A stretch of DNA of 64,000 bases from the NCBI GenBank assembly GCA_003452915.1, contig DMMZ01000042.1:25849-89848 (forward strand), written 5' to 3'. A program made the translations under genes and the position numbers. Below the pieces are notes generated by a model, which had not been told where the DNA came from, did not search any database, and worked only from the letters and a program-made list of their open reading frames with translations. Shown here piece after piece: positions 50,657 through 59,887 of the stretch (the stretch's first letter is position 1; each line of letters begins with the position of its first letter). This DNA is from Clostridiales bacterium (lineage in GTDB: Bacteria; Bacillota; Clostridia; Oscillospirales; CAG-382).

Positions 50657-51502
50657 ATGAAACGACAAATAAAGAAAACATCAATTTTTATATTTTTAAT
50701 ATTTTTAACAGTGGCGCTTTCTTCCTGCTCTATACTAAAAAAATTCGCACCAAAAGGTGAGGAAGAAGAGGAAAAACCTGCAGGTTATGTTGAAACAAAG
50801 GAAAACGAGCTGTTTATATACGATGTATTTAGGGATCACATTACAATAACAGGATATCTTGCCGAGGATACTGTAGTTAATGTTCCTGAAACCATTGACG
50901 AAAAAACTGTGACCACAATCGGCTCATATGCTTTTTATGACAACAATATTCCTACAAGTATAGAATTGCCGAGTACAATTACAACTATAGAAGCTAACGG
51001 ATTTTATTTCTGCAACCAATTAACAGAGATTGTGCTCCCCGATTCTGTTACTTTTATCGGAGAACGTGCTTTTGCATGGTGTCACGCACTTACAAAGATT
51101 ACACTTCCAACAGGTATAACAGAAATTGCCGATTATACTTTTAACGACTGTCCTTTATTAAACAATATAGTAATTCCAAGCAATGTTACAAAAATAGGTT
51201 TGCGTGCATTTTCATATTGTACCTCAATGACAAGAATTGAACTGCCGTCCTCGGTTACTTCGGTAAAAGAAAACTCATTTTTGGGTTGTACATCGCTACA
51301 ATATGCAATAATTCCTGCAAGCGTAACAGATCTTGCCCCCGGTGTTTTCAAGAACTGCACCGCCCTTACTGTTGTTACTCCGGAAGGCTCTGCCGCATTC
51401 CAATATTGTATTGATAACCAGATTATATCCACTATCGAAAGACCGGCTGATGAGGTCAGCGAGGATGAAAGCGGAGATGTTAGTGGGACTGTGTCGGAGT
51501 AA
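50657..51502 (+). CDS. surface lipoprotein with BspA-type leucine-rich repeats
   Basis: A 281-residue lipoprotein (start at the second ATG, 50657, 12 bases after AGGA; the ATG at 50645 touches the site). Signal KKTSIFIFLIFLTVALSSC with lipobox LSSC near 20-24. After a short acidic linker (GEEEEEKPAG) comes the LRR_5/BspA region with about six repeats of the form I(P)SSVTxIxxxAFxxCxxL (IELPSTITTIEANGFYFCNQL, IVLPDSVTFIGERAFAWCHAL, ...). Ends with an acidic EVSEDESGD tail. BspA-like proteins bind host or matrix ligands; a binding role at the cell surface is likely. Followed by a strong hairpin. Confidence 0.85.
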   Translation: MKRQIKKTSIFIFLIFLTVALSSCSILKKFAPKGEEEEEKPAGYVETKENELFIYDVFRDHITITGYLAEDTVVNVPETIDEKTVTTIGSYAFYDNNIPTSIELPSTITTIEANGFYFCNQLTEIVLPDSVTFIGERAFAWCHALTKITLPTGITEIADYTFNDCPLLNNIVIPSNVTKIGLRAFSYCTSMTRIELPSSVTSVKENSFLGCTSLQYAIIPASVTDLAPGVFKNCTALTVVTPEGSAAFQYCIDNQIISTIERPADEVSEDESGDVSGTVSE

Positions 51503-51528
51503 AAAATATAAAATCTATAAAATGATAC

Positions 51529-51565
51529 CGCCCGAAGCATGTTGAATCTTCGGGCGTCTTTATTA
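51529..51565. terminator. bidirectional terminator after the LRR lipoprotein gene
   Basis: CGCCCGAAG (51529-51537) pairs with CTTCGGGCG (51548-51556) and TCTTTATTATTT follows; it also ends the converging minus-strand gene whose stop is at 51579. Confidence 0.8.
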
Positions 51566-51578
51566 TTTATAATTATGA

Positions 51579-52004
51579 TTATTTTTTATAATTATAAATT
51601 CTATCAATTGTGTCACAGCATCTTGATATTATTTCTTTAGTATTATCTTCACTTGTATCATAATTACAAAAAAAATTAACGTTAATGTCATCTTTTGTTA
51701 CTTCCAAAGTCATGGCAGGCTTAGTAGAATATGATTTATCTTTATATTTATCTTTCGTGTATTTACAAATGTTCAATATTGTGTTTTTAATTACATCATA
51801 AGCTCCTGTTTCTAATGCAAAGTTAAGCATTTCTAAACTTATTAATAAAGTTAAATGTGGTGAACAAAAGTCACCGCCCATTGCAGGTAGTTCTTCTAAA
51901 ATATTATTACCATCGTCAAGTTTATGCATTGCTTTTTTACTTATTATATTATGTTCTTGTTGAATATAAATTTTGTTTTCATAGATGTCATTTATTTTTT
52001 TCAA
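51579..52004 (-). CDS. hypothetical soluble protein
   Basis: A 141-residue protein with no recognised family. Starts with TTG 52004, supported by GAGGAG about 10 bases upstream. Sequence is polar with several Cys (FCSPHLT, CKYTKDKYKDK, SRCCDTIDRIYNY) and Lys/Asn/Asp rich, lower in GC than the neighbours, suggesting a recently acquired or fast-evolving gene. The MGGDFCSPHLTLLISLEMLNFALETGAYDVIKNTI stretch is the best folded-looking part. No membrane segment. Confidence 0.45.
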   Translation of the reverse strand: MKKINDIYENKIYIQQEHNIISKKAMHKLDDGNNILEELPAMGGDFCSPHLTLLISLEMLNFALETGAYDVIKNTILNICKYTKDKYKDKSYSTKPAMTLEVTKDDINVNFFCNYDTSEDNTKEIISRCCDTIDRIYNYKK

Positions 52005-52127
52005 TTTATTGTTCTCCTCTATATAATTTTATTTATATAATATATCGAAAATGATAAAAAATCAATATAAATTAAATATTTATAATATATAAATTTGCAT
52101 ACAAATTAGTATTTAACACTTTAAATA

Positions 52128-52155
52128 TTGACAATTTCTCTTATAAGAGTATAAT
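52128..52155 (+). promoter_or_regulatory. promoter of alaS
   Basis: TTGACA (52128-52133), 16 bases, TATAAT (52150-52155). The spacer carries CTCTTATAAGAG, a 12-base perfect palindrome. No T-box-like leader fits in the ~45-base untranslated region. Confidence 0.75.
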
Positions 52156-52208
52156 AAAGTGATGTAGAATTTTTTATAATTTAAAGTTATTTAAAGGGGA
52201 AAACATAT

Positions 52209-54836
52209 ATGGAGCCGTTGTCGTTGAATGTATTACGTAAAAAATATCTTGATTTTTTTGTGAGCAAGGGGCATTTATGCCTTAATTCGTTTCCGCTTGT
52301 GCCGCAGGACGATAACTCACTTTTATTGATAAATGCTGGTATGGCGCCACTAAAACGTTATTTTACAGGCGAACAGGTTCCGCCGAGAAAGAGGGTTACC
52401 ACCTGCCAAAAGTGCGTGCGTACACTTGATATCGACAATGTAGGAAAGACAGCACGCCACGGTACTTTTTTTGAGATGCTCGGCAACTTTTCCTTTGGTG
52501 ATTATTTTAAAGAAGAAGCAATTCCGTGGGCATGGGAATTTTTGACCAAGGTGCTTGAAATACCAGAGAATTTGCTTTATCCCAGCGTTTTCTTCGAGGA
52601 TGACGAGGCTTTTTACATCTGGGTAAAAACCGGTGTACCTGCAGAGAGAATAACCAGACTTGGCAGAGAGGATAACTTCTGGGAGATTGAAGGTTTTCCG
52701 TGTGGTCCCTGCTCGGAGATTTACTTTGACAGAGGCGAGAAGTACGGCTGCGGAAAACCCGACTGTAAAGTCGGCTGTAGTTGCGACCGTTATATAGAAA
52801 TATGGAATATAGTATTCACACAGTTTGACAGCGACGGAAGCGGAAATTATACCCGTCTTGCAAACCCCAATATCGATACTGGTATGGGATTGGAAAGACT
52901 TGCTTGTGTTATGCAGGGGGTAAATAACCTTTTTGAAGTTGATACAATTAAAAATATAATGCTTAAGGTCTGCGATATCGCAGGTGTTGATTATACAGGT
53001 AGCGAAAAGAAAAATGACGTTTCTCTGCGTGTTATTACCGACCATATCCGTACGGCAACCTTTTTGATCAGCGACGGTGTTATTCCGTCCAACGAGGGCA
53101 GAGGATATATTCTTCGTCGTGTTTTAAGACGTGCGGCAAGACACGGTAAGCTGCTTGGAATAGAACGTCCTTTCCTTTCTGAGCTTTGCGATACAGTTAT
53201 TACCGAAAGTAAGACCGCTTATCCCGAATTGACAGATAAGCAGGAATATATCAAAAAAACAATTTCCATAGAGGAAGACCGTTTCCGTCAGACTATAGAC
53301 GCTGGACTTAATATACTCGACAGAATGATTTCGGAATGTGGCGGCACTTTGTCAGATGAGGATATTTTCAAGCTATATGATACTTTTGGTTTTCCGATTG
53401 ACCTTACAAGGGAGATAACCTCCGAGAGGGGAATTGCAATAGACGAAGATGGTTTTACCGCTCTGATGAAGCAGCAGAAGCAGCGTGCAAGAAATGCTAG
53501 AGCACATCAAAGTGACATGAACTTGAGCGGTGATGAGCTTGCTTTTATAGACAAGAGTGTTCCTACTGTATTCACAGGTTATACCGAAACAGAGAACGAT
53601 TGTGAAATTATCACTATTATAAAGGGTGGAGAACCTGCAAGCGAGCTTACAGGCGGAAAAGCTGTGTTTTTACTGGACAAAACACCTTTTTATGCAGAAA
53701 GCGGCGGACAGGTTGCCGATACGGGTGAGATTGTTACCGCAACAGGTGTTTTTGTTGTTGAAGATACTAAAAAGACACACGAAGGGCAGTTTCTTCACTT
53801 TGGACATATAGATTCTGGCAGAGTTTCACTTGGAAAAGCGACTGCAAAAATAAATATAGAACGTCGTGGTGATATTATGCGTAATCACTCCAGCGTACAC
53901 CTTTTACAGTCAGCACTCCGTATGGTTCTGGGCAATCATGTTGAACAAGCAGGCTCATATGTGGACGATAAACGTGCAAGGTTTGACTTTACTCATTTTA
54001 CTTCAATGACAAGCGAAGAGATTAACGAAGTTGAGCGACTTGTAAACGAAGAAATCCTTGCGGGCGACGATATTAATATCAGAGAAATGCCGATTGCAGA
54101 AGCTAAAGCAGAGGGTGCAATGGCACTCTTTGGAGAAAAATACGGTGACACCGTAAGAGTTGTAAAGATGGGCAGCTTTTCGACCGAGCTTTGCGGCGGA
54201 ACGCATCTTTCCAACACCGCAAGAGTTGGTTTGTTTAAAATAGTTACTGAGACTTCGGTTGCCGCAGGAGTACGTAGAATTGAAGCTATTACAGGCAGAT
54301 ACACACTTGAATTCCTTAATAACCGAGAGCAGATGCTTCAGACGGTAAAATCAGCTTTAAAAGCTAATAATATAAACGATATTACGGAAAAAGCAGTTGG
54401 TTTACAAGAAGAAGTAAAGCAGGTTAAAAAAGAACTTGAGAACGCTAATCTTACCTTAGCACTTGTAAAAATTAACGAAGCTTACAGCAGTGCAAAGAAT
54501 ATTGGTGGTGTAAAACTTGTTACAAGCCGTTTTGAAGATATTCCGTCGGATGCGTTGCGAATAGCTGCGGACAGATTTATTGATAAGTATAAAAATTTGG
54601 TCTGTGTATTTGCAACCGTTATTGAGGGAAAAGTCTTGTTTGTTGCAGGATGTGGAAAAGAAGCGGTTGCTCTTGGTGCACACGCCGGTAACCTTCTTAA
54701 AGCGATTTCTCCGATAGTTGGCGGTGGCGGTGGTGGAAGACCAGACAGCGCAACGAGTGGCGGTAAGGATGCTTCCAGGCTTAATGAGGCTCTTGAAGCT
54801 ACGGCTGATTTTCTTAAAAAGCAGATAAATAAATAG
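52209..54836 (+). CDS. alaS: alanyl-tRNA synthetase
   Basis: Class II synthetase, 875 residues. Catalytic core at the N terminus: FFVSKGHLCLNSFPLVP, NAGMAPLKRYFTG, RHGTFFEMLGNFSFGDYF, GRGYILRRVLRRAARHG. The editing domain has the HxxxH motif NHSSVHLLQSALRMVLG near 560 and CGGTHL near 662. The C-terminal DHHA1/C-Ala part ends with the GGGGGGRPDSATSGGKD loop. AAAGGGG site before ATG 52209. Followed 12 bases later by a HIT-family gene, which suggests cotranscription. Confidence 0.98.
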   Translation: MEPLSLNVLRKKYLDFFVSKGHLCLNSFPLVPQDDNSLLLINAGMAPLKRYFTGEQVPPRKRVTTCQKCVRTLDIDNVGKTARHGTFFEMLGNFSFGDYFKEEAIPWAWEFLTKVLEIPENLLYPSVFFEDDEAFYIWVKTGVPAERITRLGREDNFWEIEGFPCGPCSEIYFDRGEKYGCGKPDCKVGCSCDRYIEIWNIVFTQFDSDGSGNYTRLANPNIDTGMGLERLACVMQGVNNLFEVDTIKNIMLKVCDIAGVDYTGSEKKNDVSLRVITDHIRTATFLISDGVIPSNEGRGYILRRVLRRAARHGKLLGIERPFLSELCDTVITESKTAYPELTDKQEYIKKTISIEEDRFRQTIDAGLNILDRMISECGGTLSDEDIFKLYDTFGFPIDLTREITSERGIAIDEDGFTALMKQQKQRARNARAHQSDMNLSGDELAFIDKSVPTVFTGYTETENDCEIITIIKGGEPASELTGGKAVFLLDKTPFYAESGGQVADTGEIVTATGVFVVEDTKKTHEGQFLHFGHIDSGRVSLGKATAKINIERRGDIMRNHSSVHLLQSALRMVLGNHVEQAGSYVDDKRARFDFTHFTSMTSEEINEVERLVNEEILAGDDINIREMPIAEAKAEGAMALFGEKYGDTVRVVKMGSFSTELCGGTHLSNTARVGLFKIVTETSVAAGVRRIEAITGRYTLEFLNNREQMLQTVKSALKANNINDITEKAVGLQEEVKQVKKELENANLTLALVKINEAYSSAKNIGGVKLVTSRFEDIPSDALRIAADRFIDKYKNLVCVFATVIEGKVLFVAGCGKEAVALGAHAGNLLKAISPIVGGGGGGRPDSATSGGKDASRLNEALEATADFLKKQINK

Positions 54837-54848
54837 GAGATATGAATT

Positions 54849-55187
54849 ATGGATTGTATCTTTTGTAAAATAATAAACCGAGAAATTCCGTCAAAAAAGG
54901 TCTATGAGGATGAGGATGTGTATGCCTTTTACGACATAAAACCGCACGCACCCGTTCATGTGCTTGTTATTCCGAAACAGCATATTGACTCAATAAATGC
55001 GGTTGATGAAAGTAATATTGAGATTGTGAGCAAGGTATTACTTACTATTCCGAAAATTGCTGATTCGTTAGGACTTAAGGACGGTTACAGAGTTATAAGC
55101 AACTGTGGTGAGGACGGCGGTCAAACTGTTTTGCACCTCCATTTCCATATTCTTGGCGGTAAAAAACTGCACATTCATTTAAGCTAA
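54849..55187 (+). CDS. HIT-family purine nucleoside phosphoramidase (HinT-like)
   Basis: A 112-residue HIT protein: DCIFCKIINREIPSKKVYEDEDVYAFYDI at the N terminus with the CxxC pair, PVHVLVIPKQHI, and the histidine triad LHLHFHILGGKK near 96-106 (HxHxH). Hydrolyses AMP-amino linkages such as aminoacyl-adenylates; next to alaS this is a plausible housekeeping job. GGAGAT site precedes ATG. A long inverted repeat begins 8 bases after the stop. Confidence 0.93.
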   Translation: MDCIFCKIINREIPSKKVYEDEDVYAFYDIKPHAPVHVLVIPKQHIDSINAVDESNIEIVSKVLLTIPKIADSLGLKDGYRVISNCGEDGGQTVLHLHFHILGGKKLHIHLS

Positions 55188-55195
55188 GGAGTTTA

Positions 55196-55302
55196 GTCTG
55201 AAAGAAATTCTTTCAGACACGGTTTTGTGCTTTTGACTTTAAAGGAAAGTCAATCCTGCTTCGCAGGAACAGTACAATTCCCGCTATCGGCGTATCCGCC
55301 GA
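55196..55302. other. cluster of four perfect hairpins between hinT-like and phosphoribosyltransferase genes
   Basis: In 107 bases: GTCTGAAAGAA/TTCTTTCAGAC (55196-55218), TTGACTTT/AAAGTCAA (55233-55253), TCCTGC/GCAGGA (55254-55268) and TCGGCG/CGCCGA (55287-55302). All stems are perfect and short-looped, and no frame crosses them. The first may terminate alaS-hinT transcription (no clear T-tract); the rest may be a structured 5' RNA of the following gene. Confidence 0.6.
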
Positions 55303-55326
55303 GGAAAGGTATGGCTATAAAATATA

Positions 55327-55923
55327 ATGTCATTTTCAATGAATATAAATCCTGTTGAATATAAGGAATACCCTCTCGAAGTGGCAGGAGTAAAGAGAAA
55401 TCTTCCAATATGTAAGGTGAACGACAACCTTTACATAGCTGCTTTTGTAATTTTTGGCGATGTAGAGTTGACAAAAGCGTGTGCAACCGAGCTTGTAAAG
55501 ATGCTGCCAGAGCATGATGTTCTTATAACCGCAGAGGCAAAAGGAATACCGCTTATATACGAGATGGCACGTCAAATCAATGCAAAAAGGTATTTGATAG
55601 CGAGAAAATCACCAAAACTGTATATGAAAAACCCTAGTGCTGTTGAGGTACAGTCGATAACGACCTCAAAAATACAAACCCTTTATATAGACAAGGATGA
55701 CGCTGACTATATGCGAGAAAAACGCGTTGTTATAGTGGATGATGTCATAAGCACAGGCGAATCGGCGATGGCTGTCGAAAAACTTGTTACCGAGTCGGGC
55801 GGTGTCGTTGCAGGAAGAATGGCTATTCTTGCAGAGGGTGACGCAAGTGACCGCAAGGATATAATATATTTAGAGAAGCTGCCATTGTTTTTTACCAACG
55901 GAACTATTCCCACAAAAAGCTGA
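55327..55923 (+). CDS. phosphoribosyltransferase family protein (adenine PRT-like)
   Basis: A 198-residue type I phosphoribosyltransferase: ITAEAKGIPLIYEMARQ near 78, KRYLIARKSPKLYM and the PRPP-binding loop KRVVIVDDVISTGES near 136-148, then AEGDASDRKDIIYLEKLPLF. This set is closer to a clostridial adenine-type PRT than to Hpt or Upp; the nucleobase is inferred. ATG 55327 is used although the nearest SD (AGGAAAGG at 55302) is 17 bases away; ATG 55339 is an alternative. A 15-codon out-of-frame ORF (ATG 55311) sits closer to that SD and might affect its translation. Confidence 0.78.
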   Translation: MSFSMNINPVEYKEYPLEVAGVKRNLPICKVNDNLYIAAFVIFGDVELTKACATELVKMLPEHDVLITAEAKGIPLIYEMARQINAKRYLIARKSPKLYMKNPSAVEVQSITTSKIQTLYIDKDDADYMREKRVVIVDDVISTGESAMAVEKLVTESGGVVAGRMAILAEGDASDRKDIIYLEKLPLFFTNGTIPTKS

Positions 55924-55955
55924 AAGGTATATTTATAATTTTAATAATCGGGCAG

Positions 55956-58175
55956 GTGTTACCGTTGCTTAAAAATCGAATTTTAGCAGGATGGATAATA
56001 GCTTTTACTATCGGTGTCGGCATCGGTTTATATTTTAACGGTTATATAAGAATAGCTTTATTTGCTACAATAGGTGTGCTATGCGGTGTAATGATTGCGG
56101 CACACCGTTTTTATACTTATGACCTTAAAAAGGTTGCCACTATTTGCATGATAACTATTCTCGGAATGGCATATTCGGCAATTTACACTGTCTTTGTTTT
56201 CTCGGGTAGTGGTGAATATGTGGACAAAGAAGATACGCTAACCGCAAAAGTAACCGATATCGGAATTTATGCCGAGGGTGGGTATTATGATATTTCTGTT
56301 AAAAAAAGCGATTTGGGCTTAGGTAAAGGTACGGGAGTCAGGCTTTATTACACAGAAGTTTTTAAGGAAACGAATACAGGAAGAACCATATCTATAAAAA
56401 GAGGGGATACACTTTCTTGTACGGTTAAATACAACAAGCACAATAGCAACAGGCTTTATTCAAAGAACATTTATGTAATCGCAGAGGGAAGTATTGACAG
56501 CGTTATAACAGGCAGTGGTTTCTTTTATAATCTGAGAGAAAAGTCGGAAGAGGTAACCGACAATCTGTTTAAGGATTATACAGATGAGGTCGGCGCAATC
56601 TCCAAAACGTTGATTGTCGGGGAAACGGCGGATATGGACTCTTATGTTTATGAACTGTTCAGAAACGGCGGAGTGTCGCATTTGCTTGTAATTTCAGGTT
56701 TGCATATTACGATTATCGTAATGAGTTTATATGGTTTGCTTGAATTTTTTACTGTTCGAAGGCAGTTAAGAAGTGTTATTTGTCTTTTTGTTTTAATTGC
56801 TTATGCTTTTTTTGTCGGATTTTCGCCTTCTGTATCAAGAGCTGTTATTATGACGGGTATTATGCTGTTATGTATGCTGGCGACAAGAAGGGCAGACAGT
56901 ATAACCTCACTGTTCCTTGCACTTTTTATACTTTTACTGATAAATCCGTTTAACTTGTTTTCTATCGGTCTTGGTTTATCGTTTTTATCCTGTTTGGGAA
57001 TATTGATATTATCACCATATATAATGCGTCCTGTAAACGGAAGGGCAATAAAAATAAAAAAGGTTTTAAGAATTTTATTAACCCCTTTAATCTATACTCT
57101 TGCCGCATCAATTTTCACCTTTCCGATATTGTTAGCCTTTTCAAATTCGGTGTCCTATATATCTCCTCTGATTAATCTATTTATTACACCGCTATATACA
57201 TATCTTTTGATTATACTTATACCATGTATAACTCTTTTTGCGGTTATTGGGTCGGGTGAAGTTGTTCTTGCGTTCATCCCCGGGAAAATAATTACCTATT
57301 CATATCAGCTTCTGGATAGACTTTACGAATCGGACACAGGAAGTTTTTCTTCGTATATTCCATATATGATACTGCCACTTTTATTTGCGTTAGCTGCGAT
57401 ACTTGCATTATGTTTATTAAGGCGAAGAAAAATGTTTATAGCTTTAGGCATATTTTCACTCTGCTTTATGGCTTCAATAACCTTTTGCATAATAAATTTT
57501 AAAATTCAAAGTGATAAAAGTATAATTACTGTTTTAAACGACAGCTATACTTATAAATCACTTTTTATTGCTGACGAAAGTGAAAATATTTATTTTGAAC
57601 TTGGCGGTAAAAGAAGTAATATTTCGACCGTTTATAAGCATGGTTATTGCCGACTTGATTATTATGTTATGAATGATGTTACGGGTACGGACATAGTAAA
57701 GCTTGAGAGTGCGCTTGCACAAATCAATATAAAAACAATCTATATCCCAGATAAAGGTCAAGATAAAATCGATTTATATAAAAAAATAAAATTATTGGCA
57801 AACAGACATAATTGTGATATAATTAAATTTGATACTACCTTGTTTGACAATATTGGAAATGCTACGGTTATTGTTAAGAATAAGCGGGATAATGCACTTT
57901 CGGCGAGTTTTATTGCGACAATAAGCAAATCAGGGCAAAGTATAAGGGTGTATGGTGGAAAACCTATCGATTCTATAACCGAATACGGTTACAGCTCGGT
58001 TGTTATAATTCTGGAGAGCTTTGACAGCACCGATTATAATATGAAAAGCGATTACCGTTGCATCAAGCTTTCTGATGAGAATAATACTAATGATAAAACA
58101 TCCTATCTTTACGATAAATACCTGCAAATTTTACTGAAAAACAAGGCAATAGAGGTGGACTTGAATGAGCCTTGA
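55956..58175 (+). CDS. comEC: ComEC/Rec2 family DNA uptake channel protein
   Basis: A 739-residue integral membrane protein with about ten helices. N-terminal membrane part (LLKNRILAGWIIAFTIGVGIGLYF), OB-like DUF4131 (about 95-180), the ComEC competence region with LLVISGLHITIIVMSLYGLL near 245-265 and GFSPSVSRAVIMTGIMLL near 290, then more helices, and a metallo-beta-lactamase-like tail in which the usual HxHxDH metal site is not visible (ITVLNDSYTYKSLFIADESENIYFELGG). GTG 55956 is the longest start; TTG 55965 fits the AGG at 55954-56 better. Its last 11 bases overlap holA. Transports single-stranded DNA in transformable bacteria. Confidence 0.85.
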   Translation: MLPLLKNRILAGWIIAFTIGVGIGLYFNGYIRIALFATIGVLCGVMIAAHRFYTYDLKKVATICMITILGMAYSAIYTVFVFSGSGEYVDKEDTLTAKVTDIGIYAEGGYYDISVKKSDLGLGKGTGVRLYYTEVFKETNTGRTISIKRGDTLSCTVKYNKHNSNRLYSKNIYVIAEGSIDSVITGSGFFYNLREKSEEVTDNLFKDYTDEVGAISKTLIVGETADMDSYVYELFRNGGVSHLLVISGLHITIIVMSLYGLLEFFTVRRQLRSVICLFVLIAYAFFVGFSPSVSRAVIMTGIMLLCMLATRRADSITSLFLALFILLLINPFNLFSIGLGLSFLSCLGILILSPYIMRPVNGRAIKIKKVLRILLTPLIYTLAASIFTFPILLAFSNSVSYISPLINLFITPLYTYLLIILIPCITLFAVIGSGEVVLAFIPGKIITYSYQLLDRLYESDTGSFSSYIPYMILPLLFALAAILALCLLRRRKMFIALGIFSLCFMASITFCIINFKIQSDKSIITVLNDSYTYKSLFIADESENIYFELGGKRSNISTVYKHGYCRLDYYVMNDVTGTDIVKLESALAQINIKTIYIPDKGQDKIDLYKKIKLLANRHNCDIIKFDTTLFDNIGNATVIVKNKRDNALSASFIATISKSGQSIRVYGGKPIDSITEYGYSSVVIILESFDSTDYNMKSDYRCIKLSDENNTNDKTSYLYDKYLQILLKNKAIEVDLNEP

Positions 58176-59295
58176 TATATTTAAGAAAAGACTAAAAGAA
58201 AATAATCCTTGCGGAACCTATCTTTTCTACGGAAAAGAAGAATATACCAAGGATTTTTATGCTCGTGAGCTTAGAAAAAAGATAACTTTATCCCCTCTAC
58301 CCGAGTTTAATTATATAATTTTTGATGCTGCGGTATCAGATCCCTCTGAGCTGAGTGAAGCAGTATTTTCGCTGCCGTATATGTGGGAATATAAGCTAAT
58401 TGAGGTTAAGAACCTTGATTTGGCTTCTCTTGATAGCGATACAGCCGAGGAATACAAAAGAGTTATTTCCGAACTTCCCGAGTATATCATACTTATGTTT
58501 CTTTTCAGAAGTGAGGAACTGGATGATGGTCTTGTAGAGGGAAATTTTTACGTAAAAAAACCAAAAAGCGAAAATACAAAATCCGATAGTATAGAAAACG
58601 ATGATTCGGATAACGCCCAACCTGCTCAAAAAGGGAAAGGGAAAGGTATACGAATCTTTATAGATGCTATAAAAAAAGATGGCTTAACAATAAATTTCCC
58701 TAATGAAATAGGTGAAAAGCTGGAGAACTGGATTTTAAAGCATTTTTCGGCAAGAAAAACTGAATGTGACAGGTCTGCTATACAAACGCTGATTTCATTA
58801 TGTGGAAACGACATGTACACTCTTCACAGCGAGATTGAAAAGCTTATTTGCAGTCCTGCACAGCGTCCAATTTCACAAGCTGCGGTGTTGCAATACTGTT
58901 GCCCTAACGAGAGTTATAAGGTTTATGAACTATCAGATGCTCTTAACAGTGGTGACATGAAAAAGGTTAAGCAGATTTATGATAACCTTATAGAGAACAA
59001 AACAGACCCTTCTTTGCTGCTTGGTTACCTCTCGAAATGTTATTCGGACATGCTTATTATAAAAGCTGCTGTTGAAGAAGGGAAAAGCCACAGCAAGATA
59101 GCTCAAATTATGAAGAAAAACGAGTGGTTGGTACGCAGAATAGCATCGGGCTTATCCCAAAAACCAAACGGTTATTTAGCTTATGCCTGCGAGGAAATTG
59201 ACAGAGCAGACAGAAAACTTAAAAGATTCAGCGTAAGCCCATATCTGGTGCTTGAGATTTTATTATTCAGGATCGGTCTTTATGGAAGAAAATAA
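58165..59295 (+). CDS. holA: DNA polymerase III subunit delta (clamp loader)
   Basis: A 376-residue clamp-loader wrench subunit: N-terminal YLFYGKEEYTKDFYARELRKKI, YMWEYKLIEVKNLDLASL, EYIILMFLF, then a Lys/Asp/Ser-rich insert (about 130-155, IENDDSDNAQ) not usual for the family, followed by GLTINFPNE..., YTLHSEIEKLI, YKVYELSDALNSGDMKKVKQIY and the C-terminal RADRKLKRF. Starts within the end of comEC; overlaps the next gene by 14 bases. comEC-holA is a common Gram-positive arrangement. Confidence 0.92.
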   Translation: MSLDIFKKRLKENNPCGTYLFYGKEEYTKDFYARELRKKITLSPLPEFNYIIFDAAVSDPSELSEAVFSLPYMWEYKLIEVKNLDLASLDSDTAEEYKRVISELPEYIILMFLFRSEELDDGLVEGNFYVKKPKSENTKSDSIENDDSDNAQPAQKGKGKGIRIFIDAIKKDGLTINFPNEIGEKLENWILKHFSARKTECDRSAIQTLISLCGNDMYTLHSEIEKLICSPAQRPISQAAVLQYCCPNESYKVYELSDALNSGDMKKVKQIYDNLIENKTDPSLLLGYLSKCYSDMLIIKAAVEEGKSHSKIAQIMKKNEWLVRRIASGLSQKPNGYLAYACEEIDRADRKLKRFSVSPYLVLEILLFRIGLYGRK

Positions 59296-59887
59296 AATAT
59301 ATTTAAAATATCCTGTTTTGGTAGAGGGAAAATATGATAAAATAAGATTATCAAATATTATTTCTTCTACAATAATTTCTCTTGGCGGTTTTTCTGTTTT
59401 TAACGATAAAGAAAAGATGGAGCTAATAAGACGTTTTTCGGCACAAAAGAGTATTATTATTCTTACCGACAGCGATAAAGCAGGATTATTTATACGCAAC
59501 AAGATAAAGGGTATGATATCCCCAGATAAGATTATAAATGTTTATACTCCGCAAATACAAGGCAAGGAAAAACGCAAGGATAAGCCATCAAAAGAGGGAT
59601 ATCTTGGCGTTGAGGGAGTTGATGACGAGTTATTACGTTCGCTTTTGATTCGATTTACCGATGACTCTAATAATGTGAAGGAAAACGGAGCAGAGGTCTC
59701 CAGTGCTGAGTTTTATACTGATGGTTTTTCCGGTAGCATTAATTCGGATAATATGCGTAAACTGCTGGCAAAAGAATTGTCGCTTCCGGAAAATATGACC
59801 TCAAAGGCACTTCTCGAAGCTATAAATATGCTTATTCCACGAAATGAATACGAACGAGCAAAAGAATCTATAAAGGCAGGTAAATAA
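59282..59887 (+). CDS. rnmV: RNase M5-like TOPRIM protein (5S rRNA maturation)
   Basis: A 201-residue TOPRIM nuclease. Start ATG 59282 is chosen (AGGA 9 bases upstream); the frame reaches back to 59252 but lacks a site. The TOPRIM motifs are EGKYDK near 14-19 and TDSDKAGLFIRNKIK near 59-73 (DxD), followed by GKEKRKDKPSKEGYLGVEGVDDELL, where the RNase M5 GVEHA-type loop is GVEGV. The C-terminal half is variable. It cuts precursor 5S rRNA in Gram-positives. Overlaps holA by 14 bases and the next gene by 4. Confidence 0.85.
   Translation: MEENKIYLKYPVLVEGKYDKIRLSNIISSTIISLGGFSVFNDKEKMELIRRFSAQKSIIILTDSDKAGLFIRNKIKGMISPDKIINVYTPQIQGKEKRKDKPSKEGYLGVEGVDDELLRSLLIRFTDDSNNVKENGAEVSSAEFYTDGFSGSINSDNMRKLLAKELSLPENMTSKALLEAINMLIPRNEYERAKESIKAGK

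Noticed and set aside
52157..52208. Possible T-box in front of alaS
   Set aside because: The leader is only about 45 bases and has no specifier loop or AGGGTGGNACCGCG.
55311..55358. 15-codon ORF starting at ATG 55311 with AGGA nearby
   Set aside because: Too short to call a gene; mentioned only as a possible influence on phosphoribosyltransferase translation.
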